A model generated the notes under the pieces. The model did no database searches, had not been told where the DNA came from, and saw nothing but the letters and a program-made list of their open reading frames with translations. From the NCBI GenBank assembly GCA_018663165.1, contig JABJES010000138.1, positions 1 through 6,308 of the forward strand: a stretch of 6,308 nt of DNA, in the 5' to 3' direction. Below, piece by piece: positions 1 through 6,142 of the stretch. This DNA is from Rhodospirillaceae bacterium. Its GTDB lineage: Bacteria; Pseudomonadota; Alphaproteobacteria; UBA11136. Position 1 is the stretch's first letter. Each line of letters begins with the position of its first letter. Both the position numbers and the translations under genes were made by a program.

Positions 1-65
1 ATCGCATCGACGATTTCATCGGGCGTTAACGCCGCTTCTTTAGCGATCGATTCGGCGATCGTCAT
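1..65 (-). CDS. N-terminus of gene following proB, probably gamma-glutamyl phosphate reductase (partial)
   Basis: Only 21 codons are inside the window, and the gene continues past its left edge. The reading begins MTIAESIAKEAALTPDEIVD. It has a strong purine-rich ribosome binding site (AGGGAGAGGG, 69-78) that overlaps the proB stop codon, and it starts 12 bp after proB, so it belongs to the same operon. In many bacteria proA lies directly after proB. ProA reduces gamma-glutamyl phosphate, the product of ProB, to glutamate semialdehyde in proline synthesis. The visible residues look like a short helical N-terminal lead and include no diagnostic ProA motif. The proA identity is therefore an inference from position, and another gene is possible. 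Confidence 0.5.
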   Translation of the reverse strand, partial: MTIAESIAKEAALTPDEIVDA

Positions 66-77
66 TGACCCTCTCCC

Positions 78-1241
78 TCAATCAAGCGCGAGATCATCGC
101 GATGAATCATTTCCTCGCGGCCACGGTATCCCAGGATGGCCTCGATTTCATCGCTTTTATGACCAAGGATACGCCGCGCATCGTCAGCAGAATAGGCCGA
201 CAGGCCACGACCGAGCTCATGGCCGTCAACCCCATGGATCAGCACCGCATCGCCGCGCTTAAAGTCGCCCTCAACATTTGCCACCCCGGCGGGAAGCAGA
301 CTATTGCCGCTGGAAAGAGCGGCTTGCGCGCCGGAATCGATGATTATTACACCACTGGGCTTGAGAGAAGCGGCAATCCAGCGCTTATGGGCCGTTTTCG
401 GGCTGGCGGAAGGTAGAAACCATGTTGCCGCAGTGCTTTTCTCACTATCGATAGCGGAAAGCGCATGAAGCGGCCTGCCAAGCGCAATCGCCATGCGGCA
501 ACCGGCAGCAAGGGCAATGCGGGCGGCGATCAGCTTTGTGATCATGCCGCCGGACCCATCTTCTGAGCGCTCTTCACCCGCCATTGCTTCAATTTCAGAG
601 GTAATCTCGCGCACTTCCGCCACCGGCCGTGCTTCAGGGTCCTCACTAGGATCGGCGGTATAAAGGCCGTCAACGTCAGAGAGCAGAACCAGCGTATCGG
701 CACCCACCATCTGGGCGACCCTGGCAGCCAGCCGATCATTATCACCAAACCGGATTTCCTCGGTCGCCACCGTGTCGTTTTCGTTAATCACCGGCACGAC
801 GCCCAGCGCCAGAAGCGTATCAATGGTTTCGCGGGCATTGAGATGGCGGCGGCGTTCCTCGGTATCGTCGAGGGTCAGTAAAATTTGCGCCGTTGTGATG
901 TCATGCTTTTCCAGCGCCTCTTGATAGGCGTGGGCGAGACGCGCCTGACCGGTGGCGGCCGCAGCCTGGCTTTCCTCCAGCCGCAATGTCCGGGCGGGAA
1001 GATTGAGATGACGGCGACCGACAGCAACAGCACCCGACGAGACGAGGATAACCTCCTGTCCCCGCGCCCGGCACATACTCACATCCTCAGCCAAGGCGGC
1101 CAGCCATTGATGGTAAATCTCACCGCTTTTCGCCTCAACAAGCAAGACAGAGCCGATTTTAACCACCAGGCGATGGGCGTCGGCGAGGAGACGGCTGTTC
1201 CGCATCCTGCCAGCCTCTATATTCTGCTCTGAGGAATTCAT
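78..1241 (-). CDS. proB: Glutamate 5-kinase (ProB), AAK plus PUA domains
   Basis: This cytoplasmic enzyme phosphorylates glutamate with ATP, the first and usually feedback-regulated step of proline synthesis. At 387 residues it is slightly longer than the roughly 370 usual for the two-domain form. The amino-acid kinase domain shows VVKIGS near residue 26 with the phosphate-binding lysine K28, VSSGAVAVG at 67-75, INENDTV at 152-158, FGDNDRLAARVA at 165-176, LLSDVDGLYTADP at 186-198, and GSGGMITK at 229-236. A PUA domain follows from about residue 298 (GVIIIDSGAQAAL) to about 375. The chosen ATG overlaps the obgE stop by 4 bp (ATGA) and has GGAGG seven bases upstream (1249-1253), which favours it over the internal Met13. 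The overlap suggests translational coupling to obgE. All key motifs are present and nothing looks broken. Confidence 0.97.
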   Translation of the reverse strand: MNSSEQNIEAGRMRNSRLLADAHRLVVKIGSVLLVEAKSGEIYHQWLAALAEDVSMCRARGQEVILVSSGAVAVGRRHLNLPARTLRLEESQAAAATGQARLAHAYQEALEKHDITTAQILLTLDDTEERRRHLNARETIDTLLALGVVPVINENDTVATEEIRFGDNDRLAARVAQMVGADTLVLLSDVDGLYTADPSEDPEARPVAEVREITSEIEAMAGEERSEDGSGGMITKLIAARIALAAGCRMAIALGRPLHALSAIDSEKSTAATWFLPSASPKTAHKRWIAASLKPSGVIIIDSGAQAALSSGNSLLPAGVANVEGDFKRGDAVLIHGVDGHELGRGLSAYSADDARRILGHKSDEIEAILGYRGREEMIHRDDLALD

Positions 1242-2281
1242 AACGCCCCCTCCGCCGCCTCGTCCTGATCTTCATCTGCCTTTTCCTCGGCTCTGGCGCC
1301 AAGAATATGGCCGAAAAGAATACGCAGGGTTTCGGTGACTCCGGTCCCGGCAACACTTGAAAGAATCCCGACCTCGCTGCCACAGGCTGCGGCCAGCTCC
1401 AGGCGTTTTTCCTCTATCGCCTCTTCATCCAGGGCGTCACATTTACTGAGCACTACAACCTCCGGCTTTTCGGCCAGACCATGGCCATATCCCACCACTT
1501 CACCGCGCACCGTGTGATAGGCCCCGGCCACGTCCTCGGCCGTGCCGTCGACAAGATGCAACAATACCCGGCAGCGCTCCACATGGCCGAGAAAGCGGTC
1601 GCCTAAGCCAACCCCTTGATGGGCGCCTTCGATCAACCCCGGCAGATCGGCAATGACGAATTCGGTCTCGTCCACATAGACAACGCCGAGCTGGGGATGA
1701 AGTGTCGTAAAAGGATAATCGGCGATTTTCGGCCGGGCGCGGGAAACCGAAGCGAGAAACGTCGATTTCCCAGCATTGGGCAGGCCGATAAGGCCGGAAT
1801 CAGCGATCAATTTCAGGCGCAGCCACAGCCACCTTTCCTCACCGGGCCAGCCGGGATCAAAGCGGCGCGGCGACTGATTGGTCGCGCTTTTAAAACGGCT
1901 ATTACCGAAACCGCCGTCGCCGCCGGTGACCAGCACCACCTCTTGGCCGGGGGTGGTCATATCTACAACAAGGGTGTCGTTATCTTCTTCAAGAATCTGG
2001 GTGCCGACAGGCACCTTAATGACGATATCATCACTCGCCGCACCGAAACGGTCGCGGCCCATGCCGTGGCCACCCGCCTTCGCCTTAAAATGCTGCTGAT
2101 ACCGAAAATCAATCAGGGTATTGAGATTTTCGACGGCCACCACTTTGACGCTGCCGCCACGACCGCCATCGCCACCATTCGGCCCGCCGAACTCGATGTT
2201 TTTCTCACGGCGAAAACTGACGCAGCCGGGGCCGCCGTTACCGCTTTTGACGAATATTTTCGCCTGATCGAGAAATTTCAT
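1238..2281 (-). CDS. obgE: Obg-family GTPase ObgE/CgtA
   Basis: This is a GTPase that binds the large ribosomal subunit late in assembly and is linked to stress and cell-cycle control; it is usually essential. The 347 residues match the family length. The glycine-rich Obg domain covers about residues 1-158 (GGPNGGDGGRGG at 32-43, GGDGGFGN at 120-127). The G domain follows: G1 GLPNAGKS at 166-173, G2 YPFTTL at 189-194, G3 DLPG at 212-215, G4 SKCD at 279-282, and G5 SSVAGTG at 298-304. A short acidic tail (EEKADEDQDEAAEGAL) ends the protein. G4 has Ser where NKxD is usual. The start MKFLDQAKIFV is canonical for the family, although the ribosome binding site is weak (AGAG about 8 bases upstream). 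The gene lies just after the terminator behind rpmA and overlaps proB by 4 bp. Confidence 0.97.
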   Translation of the reverse strand: MKFLDQAKIFVKSGNGGPGCVSFRREKNIEFGGPNGGDGGRGGSVKVVAVENLNTLIDFRYQQHFKAKAGGHGMGRDRFGAASDDIVIKVPVGTQILEEDNDTLVVDMTTPGQEVVLVTGGDGGFGNSRFKSATNQSPRRFDPGWPGEERWLWLRLKLIADSGLIGLPNAGKSTFLASVSRARPKIADYPFTTLHPQLGVVYVDETEFVIADLPGLIEGAHQGVGLGDRFLGHVERCRVLLHLVDGTAEDVAGAYHTVRGEVVGYGHGLAEKPEVVVLSKCDALDEEAIEEKRLELAAACGSEVGILSSVAGTGVTETLRILFGHILGARAEEKADEDQDEAAEGAL

Positions 2282-2326
2282 GGCAATTCTCTATATACGA
2301 CCCCTGCGTGGCGGGATTTAGATAAC

Positions 2327-2355
2327 AAAAAAGGGGAATGGCAATCCATTCCCCT
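2327..2355 (-). terminator. Intrinsic terminator after rpmA
   Basis: Read on the minus strand, a perfect 9-bp stem GGGGAATGG / CCATTCCCC (10 bp with the closing A-T pair) encloses the 4-base loop ATTG and is followed directly by TTTTTT (2332-2327). It lies 29 bp after the rpmA stop and about 45 bp before obgE. It should end most rplU-rpmA transcripts, leaving obgE-proB dependent on readthrough or on a separate promoter. Confidence 0.9.
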
Positions 2356-2383
2356 CCACAATAGACGATGGCGCGGGAACCGC

Positions 2384-2641
2384 CTAGCTGGTCGGATCCA
2401 CGCTGACAAAAGTGCGGCCAAGGGCCTTGTGCTGGAAAGACACCTTACCTTCAACCTTGGAAAAAAGGGTGTGATCCCTACCGATCCCGACATTGGTGCC
2501 GGGATAGTATTTGGTACCCCGCTGGCGCACCAGGATATTGCCGGCAAGAACGCTCTCGCCGCCATATTTCTTGATCCCGAGGCGACGGCCTTCGGTATCG
2601 CGACCATTGCGGGAACTACCGCCTGCTTTTTTATGTGCCAT
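2384..2641 (-). CDS. rpmA: 50S ribosomal protein L27
   Basis: L27 is a large-subunit protein whose N-terminal tail reaches the peptidyl transferase centre and helps position tRNA. The 85 residues are the usual length. The sequence is typical throughout: MAHKKAGGSSRNGRD at the start, GNILVRQRGTKYYPG at about residues 55-69, and GRDHTLFSKVEGKV after it. The N-terminus begins directly with AHKKAGG, so no cleavable leader of the Firmicutes kind is present. The start lies 2 bp after the rplU stop. Its ribosome binding site AAGGAG (2653-2658) is inside the last codons of rplU, so the two genes are translated from one mRNA. Confidence 0.98.
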   Translation of the reverse strand: MAHKKAGGSSRNGRDTEGRRLGIKKYGGESVLAGNILVRQRGTKYYPGTNVGIGRDHTLFSKVEGKVSFQHKALGRTFVSVDPTS

Positions 2642-2643
2642 GG

Positions 2644-3102
2644 CTACTTCTTCTCCTTAGGCGCGGCCTTTTTGGGTGCCGCTTTTTTCGCCTCGGCCTT
2701 CTTCGGCGCGGCTGTCTTAGCCTCGACCTTGGCCTCTGTCTTTTCTGCCGTCTTGGGTTCAGCCTTCTTGGGCGCTGCCTTGGCGCCGCCCTTGGCATTG
2801 ATACCGGTGATTCTCAGGATCGTGATATCCTGGCGATGGCCAGCCTTGCGGCGATAATTCTGACGGCGCTTCTTCTTGAAAACAATGATTTTATCGGCGC
2901 GGGCCTGGTCAAGTACGGTGGCCGACACAGATGCGCCCTGAACAAGCGGCGTGCCCACTGTCGTTGCCTTGTCCTCACCGATCATGAGAACTTCATCGAG
3001 GTTTATGCTCTCTCCGGTCTCTGCTTTAAGCTTTTCGACCGAGATAACATCGTCCTTGACGACCCTGTACTGTTTTCCGCCGGTCTTGATGACTGCGAAC
3101 AT
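2644..3102 (-). CDS. rplU: 50S ribosomal protein L21 with Ala/Lys-rich C-terminal tail
   Basis: L21 binds 23S rRNA in the large ribosomal subunit. Residues 1 to about 102 form the normal L21 core: MFAVIKTGGKQYRV at the start, a lysine/arginine-rich stretch FKKKRRQNYRRKAGHRQ at about 75-91, and TILRITGI at about 94-101. The remaining 50 residues are a low-complexity tail of Ala, Lys, Pro and Glu with repeated APKKA units. This makes the protein 152 residues, against about 103 in E. coli. Tails of this type are known in some alphaproteobacterial L21 proteins. The tail is in frame and ends in a normal stop, and its final codons also carry the rpmA ribosome binding site. The gene is first in the rplU-rpmA unit and has a leader of about 80 nt. 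Confidence 0.97.
   Translation of the reverse strand: MFAVIKTGGKQYRVVKDDVISVEKLKAETGESINLDEVLMIGEDKATTVGTPLVQGASVSATVLDQARADKIIVFKKKRRQNYRRKAGHRQDITILRITGINAKGGAKAAPKKAEPKTAEKTEAKVEAKTAAPKKAEAKKAAPKKAAPKEKK
2653..2658 (-). promoter_or_regulatory. rpmA ribosome binding site within rplU codons
   Basis: AAGGAG lies 11 bases before the rpmA ATG and is made by the Lys-Glu codons near the end of the L21 tail. The tail sequence therefore has a second role as the translation signal for L27. Confidence 0.75.
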
Positions 3103-3141
3103 GGCTCTCTACTTCACTTTAAATTGTGGAAACGGACGTCC

Positions 3142-3179
3142 AAAAAACCAAAAACGCGCAGGAATTCGGCACCCGCGCG
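3142..3179 (-). promoter_or_regulatory. Terminator-like hairpin in rplU leader (possible attenuator)
   Basis: On the minus strand CGCGCGGG (3179-3172) can pair with CCTGCGCG (3162-3155) as an 8-bp stem with one G-T pair and a 9-base loop. TTTTTGGTTTTTT follows at 3154-3142. The stem would begin about five bases after the predicted transcription start and about 75 bases before the rplU ATG. It resembles an intrinsic terminator placed before the gene. A regulatory role is inferred only, and no clear competing antiterminator was found by eye. Confidence 0.4.
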
Positions 3180-3190
3180 AATGAGGCGGC

Positions 3191-3218
3191 ACTATACCCC
3201 CCAAGGCTGCCATGTCAA
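3191..3218 (-). promoter_or_regulatory. Sigma-70-type promoter of rplU-rpmA
   Basis: A -35 box TTGACA (3218-3213, a full consensus match) and a -10 box TATAGT (3196-3191, five of six) are separated by 16 bp. The start of transcription would be near 3184, giving a leader of about 80 nt. A run of phased A-tracts lies immediately upstream. Confidence 0.85.
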
Positions 3219-3221
3219 CGC

Positions 3222-3277
3222 TTTTAGGCGCACTTTTTCCCTCTTTTATCCCTTTTAGCGGCTCTTTCAGCCCTTTT
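3222..3277 (-). promoter_or_regulatory. Phased A-tracts upstream of the rplU promoter
   Basis: Read on the minus strand, A-runs of three to five bases begin at plus-strand positions 3222, 3234, 3244, 3253, 3264 and 3274, a spacing of 9-12 bp or about one helical turn. Such spacing is known to bend DNA, and A-rich DNA directly above a -35 box can act as an UP element for the RNA polymerase alpha subunit. The spacing is seen in the sequence; the effect on the promoter is inferred. Confidence 0.5.
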
Positions 3278-3395
3278 CTCAATCCCCGGCAATCGCCAGA
3301 ACCGGCACCCCTTGGATACCCTTGCGGACGGGGTCCCCTTGAGTTAGTTTTCCCCGATTCGTCCTGGGCGCGTTGCGTCCGACGCTTTTCCCGGC

Positions 3396-3484
<89 letters not shown>

Positions 3485-3486
3485 AT

Positions 3487-3508
3487 AAAACCGCCCGCCC
3501 CGGCCGGT
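3487..3508 (-). terminator. Weak candidate terminator for the kinase operon
   Basis: On the minus strand ACCG (3508-3505) pairs with CGGT (3493-3490). Two further G-C pairs follow inside after a G-G mismatch, and the stem leads into TTTTATT. It sits about 60 bp after the kinase stop and just before the tRNA-Ser gene, where it would limit antisense transcription into the tRNA. The imperfect stem and short T-run make this uncertain. Confidence 0.3.
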
Positions 3509-3567
3509 CCCCACAGCGATCAAGCAGAATCCCCTGATTTCAATGGCTTGGCACCTACAGGGCGGCC

Positions 3568-5124
3568 TCATTCAAGCCAAATGCGGTAGCTTTTGGTCTC
3601 TTTTTTAAAACTGATGATTTCCTGGGGCTCAATACCCTTTGCGCGCATGTCGGCCAAAATGGCATCTAGATCCCAATCGGGGGAGCGCTCCAGATACGCA
3701 ACCACGTCTTCCGGGATCAATTGTTCAAGATTGAGGGCGGCCAGGGCAGGCATCGTCAGAGAGACAATTTGACTTTCGCCCTCCGTAACCGCAACACGGA
3801 GCGATTTTGCGATGTTCAGCGATGATGCGACGTAAGATGCGCGACGGGAGATTTCCGCCGGCAGCGAAGGAATATCGTACGCGCGTGCCTCATCAAGTAA
3901 CGAGCGTGGAATCGTCTCGTTAAGAACCTGCCACCAGTCCAGTCCACATTCGATCGTGTCCAACTGTTGTGTCAGGCCATGAAAGGCCCGCATAAGAAGA
4001 ATTTGCGTCGGCTCGCCCGCGGCCCGGAACCACCATCTATTTTCGCCAAGAAGCTCCTCGAACTCCTTCTTTAAATTCCAATGCCAGACGAAGAATTTGC
4101 CCGGTGTATTGAACGGCTTAAGCAGGATGTGCGCCAGCGGCGCCAACGTGCCGGAGATCGCGCAAAGCTTTTCAGCGTCAAACCCAACAGCGGCGAAGGT
4201 CTCAAGCGGCGACAACGGCCTTTCCTCACGAAGGGCGATGATTAATTTCAGCAATGCGAGGCGTTTCTCTCTTGCCACCGGCACGGTACATCCAAAATCG
4301 ACCAACACGACAGAGGCGCCGCCCTTGGGGTGTTTTTTGAACATAAAATTGCCCGGATTCGGATCGCCGTGCACTTCTCCCGCGACGAACAGGCTGTGAA
4401 GAAGGGTCGCAAGCAAAGTCCGGGCGACGCTATTTCTGTCGTCGTCGGACCACCTGGCCACACCGTTGAGCGACACGCCTTCTTGCCACTCCTGCACCAG
4501 AATTCGGCGCGCCGAAAACTCAGTAAATACGCGGGAAACGATCAGACCCGGAACATCGACCTTGCTGCGAAACTGTTCCTGGCGAATGGCTTCGTCCCGG
4601 TAATCCAGTTCACGATCCATATTTTTCTTTAGCGCCGATTTATAGCCGCCGAGATCAAACCCCCATTTATCGACAGGGCCGACGCTCGGCATTAATCCAA
4701 ACAACGTCATTTCGGCTTCAACCGCGTCTTTAATCGCCGGGTACTGGATCTTGATGGCGACCGTAGTGCCATCCTTAAGGCGAGCTTTATGAACTTGACC
4801 GAGCGAGGCGGCGGCGGTGGATTCTTCAATGCTCTCAAAGACATCCATCGCCGGGCGGTCGAGTTCCTGTTCGATGACCGGCATCATGTCCGACAAGGGC
4901 CGCGCGTCGACGCCGCCAACCAGCTTCGCCAGGGGATCGTCTTCTCCCCCGGCCATCAACTGGCCGAATTTCATGGTGACGCCACGGGCGTCTTCGAACA
5001 GAGCAGCAAGGGCGCGCCGCGCCTTCAGGCGGTCATCATTGGTATCGCTATTCTTCAGGCGGCGCGCGGCAAAGCCGATCCTGGTAACCTTAACGATACG
5101 ATTAAATAAACCAGACCCCGTCAT
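3568..5124 (-). CDS. ABC1/UbiB/AarF-family atypical kinase (ADCK-like)
   Basis: This family has a protein-kinase-like fold. Characterised members such as UbiB and human ADCK3 support ubiquinone synthesis through ATPase or small-molecule kinase activity. Visible motifs are KFGQ at residues 52-55 (the family KxGQ), the alanine-rich nucleotide loop AAASLGQ at 104-110, VAIK with the ATP-binding lysine K125, the catalytic HGDPNPGN at 252-259 with D254, and the metal-binding DFG at 276-278. The remaining 240 residues have no obvious membrane helices. Classical UbiB (about 545 residues) ends in two, so this is probably a soluble paralogue rather than UbiB itself. It starts nine bases after the preceding gene. 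Its own ribosome binding site is poor (GAAG touching the ATG), which suggests coupled translation. The substrate is unknown. Confidence 0.9.
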   Translation of the reverse strand: MTGSGLFNRIVKVTRIGFAARRLKNSDTNDDRLKARRALAALFEDARGVTMKFGQLMAGGEDDPLAKLVGGVDARPLSDMMPVIEQELDRPAMDVFESIEESTAAASLGQVHKARLKDGTTVAIKIQYPAIKDAVEAEMTLFGLMPSVGPVDKWGFDLGGYKSALKKNMDRELDYRDEAIRQEQFRSKVDVPGLIVSRVFTEFSARRILVQEWQEGVSLNGVARWSDDDRNSVARTLLATLLHSLFVAGEVHGDPNPGNFMFKKHPKGGASVVLVDFGCTVPVAREKRLALLKLIIALREERPLSPLETFAAVGFDAEKLCAISGTLAPLAHILLKPFNTPGKFFVWHWNLKKEFEELLGENRWWFRAAGEPTQILLMRAFHGLTQQLDTIECGLDWWQVLNETIPRSLLDEARAYDIPSLPAEISRRASYVASSLNIAKSLRVAVTEGESQIVSLTMPALAALNLEQLIPEDVVAYLERSPDWDLDAILADMRAKGIEPQEIISFKKETKSYRIWLE

Positions 5125-5133
5125 CTTCGATCA

Positions 5134-5922
5134 TCAAGCCTCGATCGTTGACAATAATTGGGCGGATTCTTGCTCGGAAATTGGGAAATTGCTATTTTCG
5201 ACATAATGTCGCCGGGGCCCAAAGTGATCGATATAAGCTGACGTCCAATGATCCCACGACCGGCCCTCTACCGACTCCCACGCCGTGTAAACGGCACGCA
5301 ACCGCTGGAATGCCGCCTGCGCCGCAGATAAAAGATCAGCAGAATATTCAGCTTCCCAGAGTGGAGGTTTAACCCCCTGGAAGGGATCGACAAAAATGCG
5401 CATTCGCTCAAATGGGCCAGCGCGCCTGTCACGTATGGGAGCCTCGAAAACAAAATCGAGCCGATCACGATAGCGTTTCTTGATCTTCCGCCCAAAACTA
5501 AGTGTCGCGCCTTCGTGTATATATGTCCCGTCGATTTCGTGGAAGAATATGAACCCCATGAGCTGGCCACGCATTTCTGGCCCATCATCCAGCAAATCCT
5601 TTACGTAACGACGGGCGGCCTCCGGCATTTCGGGCTCTGTCTCCTTCAAAATGTCTCGCGCCAACGCAATCAAGTCAGTATCCTGAGTGAAATCAAGCCG
5701 ATAGCTGCGGAAGGTCTTCACGCCGTACTTGTTCCAGGGCCGGGACCAGCCGATTTTACGGGCTTGGCGATAACTTTCGAAGGCACTCATAAGCAGCCGT
5801 AAAACCGCCGGTGGACGGTTCTTTTTATTGAGCGCCCGCATCGCTGCCAGGTAGGATTCGGCGCTCTCTATTTTCAATTCATTTGTGATTTTTTTAGCCT
5901 CGACCTTATTGGAATCGACCAT
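5134..5922 (-). CDS. Conserved-looking hypothetical protein encoded before the ABC1 kinase
   Basis: I do not recognise this 262-residue protein. It has no signal peptide and no membrane segment, so it is probably cytoplasmic. The first 60 residues are charged and probably helical (KVEAKKITNELKIESAESYL and after). A middle section with alternating hydrophobic residues (LMGFIFFHEIDGTYIHEGATL at about 121-141) looks like beta strands. The last third holds several tryptophans (W189, W215, W223, W226) and a histidine/aromatic-rich stretch (WTSAYIDHFGPRRHY). It lies nine bases upstream of the kinase on the same strand and ends in TGATGA, so the two genes are very likely co-transcribed and perhaps functionally linked. 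The start ATG has AAGAG about nine bases upstream. Codon use and the absence of stops support a real gene. Confidence 0.8.
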   Translation of the reverse strand: MVDSNKVEAKKITNELKIESAESYLAAMRALNKKNRPPAVLRLLMSAFESYRQARKIGWSRPWNKYGVKTFRSYRLDFTQDTDLIALARDILKETEPEMPEAARRYVKDLLDDGPEMRGQLMGFIFFHEIDGTYIHEGATLSFGRKIKKRYRDRLDFVFEAPIRDRRAGPFERMRIFVDPFQGVKPPLWEAEYSADLLSAAQAAFQRLRAVYTAWESVEGRSWDHWTSAYIDHFGPRRHYVENSNFPISEQESAQLLSTIEA

Positions 5923-6029
5923 AATAAGATGCTCTTCAATAAGGGAGTGTTAATTGCCTGAAATGAAGCGCGAAGAAGGGGGCAACATCCCCACCGGCAA
6001 TTTTCCATTAAAAATACGGCTCTGATTGA

Positions 6030-6046
6030 TTAAGCTTAAATTTAAG
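6030..6046. repeat. Overlapping palindromes, possible operator
   Basis: TTAAGCTTAA (6030-6039) and CTTAAATTTAAG (6035-6046) are both perfect palindromes that share five bases. Perfect AT-rich dyads in a divergent intergenic region can be binding sites for dimeric regulators, but AT-rich DNA also produces them by chance. Confidence 0.4.
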
Positions 6047-6081
6047 AATAACGACTACATTCCTAAAAGTGGGAAATTACG

Positions 6082-6111
6082 ACTAAATTGCAGTCTACTA
6101 AATTGCAGTCT
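6082..6111 (+). repeat. Perfect 15-bp tandem repeat
   Basis: ACTAAATTGCAGTCT occurs twice head to tail (6082-6096 and 6097-6111), and the next base also continues the repeat. It lies 31 bp before the ATG of the downstream gene. It could be a recent slippage duplication or a pair of regulator sites. Confidence 0.9.
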
Positions 6112-6116
6112 ATAGG
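6088..6116 (+). promoter_or_regulatory. Weak candidate promoter for the sensor gene
   Basis: TTGCAG (6088-6093) and TATAGG (6111-6116) are 17 bp apart, the ideal spacing, but match the consensus boxes only moderately (three and four of six). The -35-like box is within the first copy of the 15-bp repeat, and the -10-like box starts at the last base of the second copy. I treat it as a possibility only. Confidence 0.25.
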
Positions 6117-6142
6117 GGAATTTTGAGGGAAATGGCGGAATC

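Larger units (their letters stand above)
5923..6142. other. AT-rich divergent intergenic region
   Basis: This 220-bp region separates the hypothetical-kinase operon (minus) from the plus-strand sensor gene. It contains overlapping palindromes at 6030-6046, a 15-bp tandem repeat at 6082-6111, and a short GGGG/CCCC hairpin at 5979-5992. It is clearly richer in A and T than the flanking genes. It must hold both promoters, but I could not assign a convincing one for the minus-strand operon. Confidence 0.7.

Noticed and set aside
1616..2857. 413-residue plus-strand open frame
   Set aside because: It runs opposite three well-supported genes (obgE, rpmA, rplU), has no family motifs, and ends in low-complexity sequence mirrored from the L21 tail.
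2635..3258. 207-residue plus-strand open frame
   Set aside because: It is antisense to rplU and its promoter; the Leu/Gly/Arg-rich start is the complement of the Ala/Lys repeat codons.
3372..3390. Small hairpin GCGT-CCG-ACGC followed by TTTT just before tRNA-Ser
   Set aside because: A 4-bp stem with a four-base T-run is too weak to call a terminator, and it lies directly upstream of an expected tRNA transcript.
5978..5992. GGGG-CAACAT-CCCC hairpin as a terminator
   Set aside because: The stem is short and no T-run follows on either strand in the right place.
6083..6107. Possible sigma-54 promoter from the TTGCA elements in the tandem repeat
   Set aside because: The required TGGCAC-like element five bases upstream is absent before both copies.
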